Program-made: the position numbers and the translations under genes | Assembly: GCA_000149265.1 (NCBI GenBank) | Contig: CH003211.1 | Coordinates: forward strand, 599,686 to 663,685 | Source of the DNA: Ciona savignyi | Lineage: Eukaryota > Chordata > Ascidiacea > Phlebobranchia > Cionidae | Direction of reading: 5' to 3' | Length of the DNA: 64,000 bases | Shown here: in pieces, positions 53,596-64,000 of the stretch | How positions within the stretch are numbered: the stretch's first letter is position 1 | How the letters are laid out: each line of letters opens with the position of its first letter | The notes under the pieces: model-generated | Databases searched by the model: none | What the model was told of the DNA's origin: nothing | The model's input: the letters and a program-made list of their open reading frames with translations, nothing else

Positions 53596-54336
53596 ATGAA
53601 TGATTCTGTAACGAACGAATTAAGTTCAGTTCAAGCTGTGTATTGCAAAGACGGGGAATTCACCCTTCACGAAAGTTCGCCTATTAGTTTCACGATATTT
53701 CAACCCGAAAATCGGCTGAAGTTTTGCTGCGCTCTGACTCAGAGCTACCCACGTGAGCCTCCAACCGTACAACTCCTGTGTCCAGTCATAAGCAGATCGG
53801 AACATGAACAACTTAATAAAGAACTCCAGCGAAGCATGGAAACAAGTAACACGTTAGGAGAACCTATGCTTTACTACGTTATTTCCTGGGTGACGGAAAA
53901 ATACAGAGCAATTCCAAACTCTTCCATTGAAGTAAAATCTTCCAATTTGAATATACGATCCTCCATGTTGATACAATTGGATCACATGAGAACGAAGTCA
54001 AAATACGTTAAAATACTCGAAAAATGGGCATCCGAGTTGAATATAACCGGCTTTGTCTCGTTTTTGGGTCGATTGATTTACATAGGCGTGCATGGTCATC
54101 GAGACGACTTACAGGAATTTGTGCTTCGGCTCAAAACACAGAAAGTTGATATCGATAGTAAAGGACACCCCTGCAAGGAAAAAATGATGAACGTGTTGTG
54201 CCAAGTTGTTACCCAATCTACCATTACGTCATTTGAAGCGGTAAATTTAAAAACTGGTACACAACTTCGAAAGATGTTTTCTGAACTCGGTTTAGATGAT
54301 ATGTTTGAGGAATTTGTACCGTCGATATATCATTAA
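53596..54336 (+). CDS. RWDD3: RWD domain-containing protein 3 (RSUME), single exon
   Basis: 246-residue orthologue of the vertebrate RWDD3/RSUME, which binds UBC9 and enhances SUMO conjugation. An N-terminal RWD domain (about residues 7-115, NELSSVQAVYC to YYVISWVTEKY) is followed by the family-specific C-terminal part: LIQLDHMRTKSKYVKILEKW, ASELNITG, LIYIGVHGHRDDLQEFVLRL, KTQKVDIDSKGHPCKEKM, LGLDDMFEEFV. Both halves match human RWDD3. The start is the Met just before the RWD domain; a two-codon upstream frame (ATG GCA TAA, 53589-53597) overlaps it as TAATG. A TATTTAG at about 53573-53579 could be a trans- or cis-splice acceptor. No introns. Confidence 0.92.
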   Translation: MNDSVTNELSSVQAVYCKDGEFTLHESSPISFTIFQPENRLKFCCALTQSYPREPPTVQLLCPVISRSEHEQLNKELQRSMETSNTLGEPMLYYVISWVTEKYRAIPNSSIEVKSSNLNIRSSMLIQLDHMRTKSKYVKILEKWASELNITGFVSFLGRLIYIGVHGHRDDLQEFVLRLKTQKVDIDSKGHPCKEKMMNVLCQVVTQSTITSFEAVNLKTGTQLRKMFSELGLDDMFEEFVPSIYH

Positions 54337-54477
54337 AGTGTACATGGATAGCAAGTGTGGTTGATATAGATGTTGTATTAAAAATTAAAGAAAAAGAGCC
54401 AAAATTTTAATTTTCCACTAAATTAAAACTCGATATGAGGAGGTGATCTATTGAAATATGACTAAATATACCACTGC

Positions 54478-54760
54478 AAAACCTTTATGAAAAATTGGAA
54501 AACGGGAAAAATATGGCAAAAGGACAGTCGTGGTAACACTTTTATAACCCAATCAATTATTTACTTTTGGTAAACTTAGACGTGGCGCCAAAACGAACGT
54601 ATAAAAAATATATAATACAGGAAAAACAAATATTTATATCAAAATTATTACACTAAGCCTCAAAAGAAAGTTTGCTTTAAAGCCACTCGTACAATGAGGG
54701 AGTCGGCTTTAAAAGAAGGATGACCGGGAAAGTGTTGACAACAGTAAAAATGAAATTCCA
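54478..54760. repeat. Second copy of the repeat found at 46953-47278
   Basis: Shared ordered blocks: AAATTGGAAAACGGGAAAAA, CTTAGACGTGGCGCCAAAAC-type, TTACACTAAG, GTACAATGAGGGAGTCGGCT and ACCGGGAAAGTGT. It is followed at about 54830-54870 by a remnant resembling the SINE tail (TAGGGATAAGCATAATTATT). Confidence 0.6.
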
Positions 54761-55113
54761 GTAAAAAGTTTTATACTGGTTAGATAGATAACTGGTTTAC
54801 GTGGGATTAAGTTTATGGGGTATATTCGGTAGGGATAAGCATAATTATTTTATCATATCCTATTTTAGACACGTTTAAAAATTGGACTAAATATTGCTTA
54901 CCGGTCCGAGGATATCTAAAAATGCTGTAAAACGTTTTTACATATTTTAGTTTGCCGAGATTTTAATTGGGGCTTTAAAAAAATTAAAGGTTAGGGCAAA
55001 ATGTCAATGTCAAACCATTACTAAATCGCGCATTATTACCCATTTGGATTGCCCAAAAACACAAAGTGTTACGCAAGAACATGAAACTTTATTCCATTAA
55101 AGTAGATCAATTC

Positions 55114-55173
55114 AATCGGAGATATATAAACAAGAGATATTAACAAGAGTCTCGTGTTTGTATATCTCCGATT
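55114..55173. repeat. 23-bp inverted repeat with a short loop
   Basis: Left arm 55114-55136 starts AATCGGAGATATA, right arm 55151-55173 ends TATATCTCCGATT; 21 of 23 positions pair, with a 14-base loop. No T-run follows, so a bacterial-type terminator reading does not apply. Confidence 0.75.
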
Positions 55174-55841
55174 CAACCGCAAACTCCCGCATAAAAACAT
55201 CTTGCTTTAAATTCGGTCTCTTGTTTATACTTCACGGAAGAGTGACGCCGGGTGATATTAACCAATCACGTGCGGCCAAATATCCAAGCTAAAGCAACGT
55301 AGCTCTTTGAGTAACATGTAGTTAACACAGCTTAGTCAAACGTCGGAATTTCACAGAATTTCAGACTCGGATTAATTTTGTTCGATATGCATAATGTTTA
55401 TATTTCGGTAAACGCAAATCTTTAACACCGTCTGATTACAGATGTGGAATTTTCAGGTTTTATCTAGTAAAACGCAATCGCCCAATAACTTAGTGTCCTC
55501 TGAGTTTACAGAGTTATATTAAGTTTTTTTTTACATTATTGAGATGTTCTTTTAGTTTTAGTACAACCACTCGGCCCAGACGACCTCCGATAAGTACTTT
55601 GTCCATCACGACTAAATACCTAGTGACCAGCCGAACTATATTCATTTAGAAATAGTGTACCGTGACCATAAGCTATATTAGTAAACTAAACAAAATTAAA
55701 AATGTTTTTTTTCTTGTGCTAAAATGACTTGATAAATTGTTTACCATTACCCTTAAAATTACAGAATTTAAAACTTAGGGTACGTGTACACCTAACCAAA
55801 AGAAGAAACCTACAAAACTGGTTTTTGTCCATTACAAAATA

Positions 55842-57285
55842 ATGGCCAACTTTTATTCAAATATATATTATATGTTTGCCGTATTCCTTTGTTTGGTCTT
55901 CATCAGTATTGTCAACGTTAAGGCAGATGATTGTGAAGGTAATTTTACAGCAAATTTAGCTTATTAAATAAGTACCGTTTGTCTGTTCTGATCCGTTAAT
56001 ACAAGTTTGATTAACCCCATGTTGTATACACTAATGGAAAAGTTAATTTGTTTTGGTGTCTTATCTTTCAATAAAAATCACAACTTCAGGATATCAATTT
56101 TGATGGGAATGAGAAAATGCATTACAGTTATCACAGAATCATTTGTCTGTTTACCTCGAAGTCACTGTACAATAGAATTGGCAAAAATACCTTTATGTCA
56201 GATCTACTGTTTTAATTAGTCCGATGGGTTAGTCTGGTGGTTTAGTACGTAGACTTTCAGCCGAAGGGTTGCAGGTACGCAACTGGCCGCTAGCTAGTTG
56301 GTTGTGTTCTTGGGAAAGGCACTAAATGGACATTGTCTGAACCCAGTAGATTAATGCAATAGCTCCGGTTACCCAAGCGCGATGTAATCTGACGATTGCC
56401 CGTGTGATAACCCCCTTGGTTTTCCCATTCACTGGGATAAACATGTATATCCTATCCTAATTACTGACTGGTTAATAATTATGTCCAAATGTTTTTTTAG
56501 TCTGCATAAAGTTTTTGACAAGATTTGAAAACACACTGAAGACTGAGGGTATTGAGAAAGAAAAAGATATCCAGTTAAAACTCAAAGAGGTTTGCCGCAA
56601 AGCTAAAGGAAAAGACAATCGATTTGTAAGTATGCATGATTATTATTCATATCCTTTTGGTAACTCAAATTCCCATGACAATATCTTGCTTAAAAATATG
56701 ATAATGTACATGTTTTTCTTTTTTAACCATTTGATAGGTCTGAACTATTTTTGCTTACCACAAAGTTCATAATAAATAATATTAATAGTATTTACTTCTA
56801 TCAGTGTTATTACATTGGGGGTACGGATGATGCAGCAACTGGATTGCTACAGCAAGTGACGAAACCGATGAGCTTTCATATGCCCATTGAAAAAATCTGT
56901 GAAAAACTTAAAAAGCAAGACAGCCAGATTTGCGAACTACGATATGGTTAGTTAATTTTTTTTGTTTTATGATCCTACAAGATTTTTTGGGTTGAATGTT
57001 TATGATAAAAGAATAGATTTTTTATTATTTTCACAGGAAATTTAAATATAGTTGTGCCAACAAACCCTAAAAACAGGAGTTAAATTAAAAAAAAAACAAT
57101 TTTTCCCACTTTTTCCAGAAAAAGAAATCGATTGGAAAAATGTGAATTTGGATAAAATGCGTGTCAAACAGTTAAAGAAAATTCTTATGAACTGGGGTGA
57201 GGAATGCAAAGGGTGTTTAGAAAAACCAGAATTTGTAAGAAGAGTCAAAGAATTGATGCCGCAATATGTGCGGGATGAATTGTAA
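55842..57285 (+). CDS. MANF: Mesencephalic astrocyte-derived neurotrophic factor (MANF/ARMET type), 4 exons
   Basis: Small ER-lumenal and secreted protein that binds BiP and protects against ER stress; it is the single invertebrate counterpart of vertebrate MANF and CDNF. Exons: 55842-55938, 56501-56625, 56805-56946, 57119-57285. Signal peptide [17 protein letters not shown], cleaved before DDCE. The saposin-like N domain has CEVC across the first junction, FCREARGK-like [46 protein letters not shown] and SQICEL; the SAP-like C domain has [20 protein letters not shown] with the conserved CKGC. All eight family cysteines can be placed. The C-terminus is RDEL, a KDEL-type retrieval signal (RTDL in human MANF). 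A SINE lies in intron 1. Confidence 0.95.
56219..56460 (+). repeat. tRNA-derived SINE in MANF intron 1
   Basis: Head GTCTGGTGGTTTAGTACGTA, box-B region AGGGTTGCAGGTACGCAACT, tail ACATGTATATCCTATCCTAA. It lacks about 50 bases of the middle (from TTAATG straight to CAATAGCTCCGG). Confidence 0.88.
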
Positions 57286-57889
57286 ATTGACTTGCAAATA
57301 TTTTTACTTACCTTTCTTGCGTATTAAACGCATTCTTAGGCAAATTTATTTGAAGTTTGTACCATTGCAGTGCATTAAAACAACAATAAATGTAATTTTC
57401 AATGCAGTAAATCATCTTCACAAATTTGGAATTTTATAACATTCCAAAATTCATAAATGTTTGATCAGCATTCGAAACAAATTAAGCTACTGTATCACCA
57501 CCGTATATTTGATGTTTTCGCCGCTTTGTTTTGTCCGTAACTGCACAATATAGTAATAGAAACTGTTAATATAGTTTTATATGGATGCCACCTTAATAAG
57601 TATTATTTTAAATCCAGTTAAAGTATTGTAAGATCCTATGTTTTTGTTAGTAATTTTATTTAGTATAAGTAAACTCAAGTCGAGTCTTGTTATTTATGGG
57701 TTTCTTTTGAGTCCCTTCAAAACGAAGATGTTTTTTATTGATTTTACTTTTGTCTGGTCGCCAGGTCATTGGTAAGAACAGGTTATTAAACCAGGTTTAA
57801 ATTTTAATAATCCTCACTGGGGATATGTCAGTTTTCTTTAGTCTTAAATCTTATTTAACTACGAACAGAACAGATGCTTGCGCAATACC
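57286..57889. other. Intergenic, MANF 3' region
   Basis: AT-rich, no gene seen; AATAAA at about 57384 is a candidate MANF poly(A) signal. The plus-strand open frame starting at 57825 runs into the MITE and is not a gene. Confidence 0.45.
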
Positions 57890-57897
57890 CTTTAACA

Positions 57898-58303
57898 CAG
57901 TGGTTCCCAACCTTTTTGTCTCGGTGACCACCCTAAATTTTTTCGCAGATTTCGTGACCCACACTTGTATAAGCACAAACTTGCATTTATTAACAAATCA
58001 GTGTGATGTTGACCTTGTAGGTCTGCAGCTAAACGTGTACGATGCGTCCCTCGACTATTTTTACCAATTTCAAGCTATTGGACGTTTACAGTCATGTGGT
58101 CATGATTTATGACATTACAGTGGACCACGCATACTGATGCAATGATATTGTGGTACAAGCAATTCGAATGAAATGAATGATAAATGACAGTTCAATGAAA
58201 AATTATAAACAGGATAACATACTTCTAGCGTACCGGTACCCAGTCCAACTGACATTCACTTTTCTTACATTAGCAACAGTTTCCCCCAGGTTGGGAACCA
58301 CCG
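57898..58303. mobile_element. hAT-like MITE, 406 bp, with 8-bp target duplication
   Basis: Ends CAGTGGTTCCCAACCT and AGGTTGGGAACCACCG are inverted repeats with one mismatch, of the type common in hAT elements across animals. CTTTAACA is duplicated exactly at 57890-57897 and 58304-58311. No coding capacity. Confidence 0.92.
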
Positions 58304-58417
58304 CTTTAACACCTTTTCTGGAAATCCATAATTAAAACCCGCTGAAACTAGTGATCAGTGTTACTTGCACTCCATATTAAAGTAATGGAGTTGAATCTCA
58401 TGAAGCTGTTGGCTAAT

Positions 58418-58710
58418 AGGATAGGATATTCCTGTTTATCCCTGTGAATGGGAAAACCAAGGGAGTTATAAATCGGGAAATCGTCAGATCACCTCGCGCC
58501 CACCGTCGGGTTACCGGAGCTATTGCAGTGTGTTGTGTATGATGGACAAGTTTCTTCAATTTGGTAGAACCCTTTAATCCGCTGGGTTCAGTCAATATCC
58601 GTAAAGTGCCTTGCCCAAGGACACAACCGACTAGCTAGCAGGAACAGTTTCGCCCCTGTAACCCTTCGATTGAAAGGCGACGCACTTAACCGTCAGACTA
58701 ACGGGCCGGA
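58418..58710 (-). repeat. tRNA-derived SINE between MANF and SLC35E3
   Basis: Full-length reverse-strand copy: AGGATAGGATATTCCTGTTT tail, CGCCCACCGTCGGGTTACCG body, head complement CGTCAGACTAACGGGCCGGA. Confidence 0.9.
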
Positions 58711-58764
58711 CATATATAATATGAGCATTGGCGGCAAATTCTGGGTAAATCATGTTAGGGTCGA

Positions 58765-58985
58765 TTTTTGGGATAGGGTATTTATGTTTTATCCAAGTCA
58801 AATGAGATAGCGCTAGAGAATCACAATTTTCAGATTAGTTAATGAAGGCGTTATCTGGTGACCGCCAGGTAACCTCACACCCACGCTTAAGTTGCTGTAG
58901 AATGACATAACTGACAAGCTAGCTCCAGTTGCGAACTTTCAATCCTTAAGCTAACTGGCGACATTAACCTACCAACCTATGTGAT
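58765..58985 (-). repeat. Degenerate SINE copy
   Basis: Retains GGATAGGGTATTTATGTTTT, AGGTAACCTCACACCCACGC and TGACAAGCTAGCTCCAGTTG in family order on the minus strand, strongly diverged. Confidence 0.4.
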
Positions 58986-59581
58986 CGGAAGTTTGGTGAC
59001 CGCGTCCGTAATATTTATTATTCACATCCGTTTTGATGAGATGTTTTAACAACTGTTCGTTTTGGCGTCTTTCCCTGTTTCTGTAGTATAATTTGTTTCA
59101 TTTCCTATTATTTAATACCAAGGCAAAATAAAAAACTTAACTTTTTTGTTATAAAATCATGTTAATTACGACTGATTAGTCTGGTGAATTATTCCGTCGC
59201 CAAGGAAATAACACCTATAAAGTTTTAATTCAAGGAAATAACAAATTCCACGTGGACCGACATTTTCGCTACAGCGAGAAGTCCCCACCGTTGTAAGTTG
59301 CTAAGTGACCTTTTTTGAAATAATATGATGACGAAAATAAGCTCTATACTTTTGGGGAAACACAAAAGAGAGTAGCAAATATCTCTTAGATTAGCTCTTT
59401 ATTTTAACAAAAGTATTAAATTGAAATAGCCGTCCTGAGACAGGACTCACTATAATGGGGAATTCCCTTCGGTACAACTGGGATAGAAGTTAATTAACTT
59501 TAGCAACGATAACGCTAGGCTAAATTGAACCGAGGTCTAAATTGAATTTATCAATAATACTTTCCTAGTTTAAAGCTAAAT

Positions 59582-63170
<3,589 letters not shown>

Positions 63171-64000
63171 CAATGTAGCGAGCAGACATTGTAGTTTATA
63201 TATTTCTTCACTAACTTAATAATCTTATTATTGTAGTCAACAACTAATTTCTTTTCTTAACATATTCGTGTAGTAAATTTATATTTATATAGCGTACTAT
63301 TGCACTACTGCAAAACAACATGTAACCATTGCCATGTTGTATATCTACTGTCTATTTTATTTACTACACCACTGGATGACATATACCGTCTTTGTACCAA
63401 ATATTTGTTTTAAAACTACTTACCAATAAAAATTTCCCCACTGCCACATGTATTGACTTAAATGCTACATCACGGATCCATGATAGCTTTAGCGCGCTGG
63501 TGTTAGAGGCCTTCAAATGCCGAAATTCTGATCCGAGGCTATCATGTACCCGCCCATTCTATTGTAACAACTGCCACATGTGACAATTGTGTAGTTTTTA
63601 AGGTTAACCTGACCATGGCAATGGCAAACTTGGACATAACCACAATCTTGTGTATTATTAAAGATGGTTTAGTATGTCTCGACCCAAAACTGTCCAGTTT
63701 TGTGCCACTATTCAACTTTTGTAACACCAAAAAGTTTTTTATACAAAAGTGATAATTTACCAAAATAATTTAAAAAATGTCTTGTTTGATTAGAAAACTA
63801 ACTGCATAAAAACAAGAGCTATAAAGGTTTCTCATTTTGATAAATATATGTAGTTATTTAATATTATATATTTTTCTGCCAAAAATGGTGATGAATTTAA
63901 TAAGAGTTACTTGAATCTGAAATGTATAAATAGTAAATCTATTCACTTGGATTCACCTGCTTAAAAAATAATTTTGGTACTGGGATTGGTTTTAAAAGTT
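63171..64000. other. SLC35E3 3' region and right edge, no further gene seen
   Basis: AT-rich. CCACTGCCACATGT at about 63437 and ACAACTGCCACATGTG at about 63567 are near-repeats about 130 bases apart; between them lies a GC-richer block that I cannot classify. AATAAA at about 63425 may be the SLC35E3 poly(A) signal. Confidence 0.4.

Larger units (their letters stand above)
54337..55841. other. Intergenic, RWDD3 to MANF
   Basis: Holds a diverged repeat at 54478-54760, a hairpin at 55114-55173 and the presumed MANF promoter. No gene is recognised. AATTAAAG at about 54381 may act as the RWDD3 poly(A) signal. Confidence 0.4.

Noticed and set aside
55255..55280. CCAATCACGTG as an ER-stress element for MANF
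   Set aside because: Neither the ERSE spacing (CCAAT-N9-CCACG) nor ERSE-II (ATTGG-N-CCACG) is met, and it is about 570 bases from the start codon.

Overview
The window is invertebrate-chordate nuclear DNA: AT-rich, with short-intron genes whose products read as chordate orthologues (EEA1, NGLY1, HS2ST1, GCHFR, RWDD3, MANF, SLC35E3). Gene size, intron size and a dense tRNA-derived SINE family suggest a tunicate, most likely a Ciona species. The species call is inference; the gene calls rest on protein motifs visible in the translations. There are three 100-N assembly gaps (15561-15660, 27028-27127, 50055-50154).

Layout, left to right. Position 1 to about 594 (-): part of an unrecognised membrane-protein-like gene running off the edge, just downstream of SEC61A (690-4262, -). 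A tRNA-Leu(CAA) gene with an intron lies at 4837-4956 (+). EEA1, with an N-terminal C2H2 finger, a long coiled coil and a C-terminal FYVE domain, fills 6659-25364 (-) and shares a divergent intergenic region of about 430 bp with MLYCD (25795-27412, +). An ABHD4/ABHD5-type hydrolase (28174-29316, +) and NGLY1 (29835-38909, +) follow. HS2ST1 (40363-44095, -) converges on NGLY1, and GCHFR (45056-45313, -) sits upstream of HS2ST1. After a repeat-rich intergenic stretch come PSMA5 (48877-53147, +), RWDD3 (53596-54336, +), MANF (55842-57285, +) and SLC35E3 (59582-63170, +, with an apparent one-base frameshift).

Several genes concern protein quality control: SEC61A is the translocon, NGLY1 deglycosylates ERAD substrates, PSMA5 is a proteasome alpha subunit and MANF is an ER-resident stress protein. 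I do not claim this is a selected cluster.

The less ordinary content is mobile DNA. Six to eight non-autonomous DNA transposons can be delimited by terminal inverted repeats and target-site duplications, including two inverted copies of one 1.1 kb hAT-like family inside NGLY1 and PSMA5 introns. A tRNA-derived SINE family has a dozen or more copies, two of them in opposite orientation flanking exon 3 of SLC35E3. A piggyBac-like TTAA element carries three perfect TGACGTCA palindromes. I found no CRISPR array, no viral or toxin gene, and no clearly new multi-gene system.
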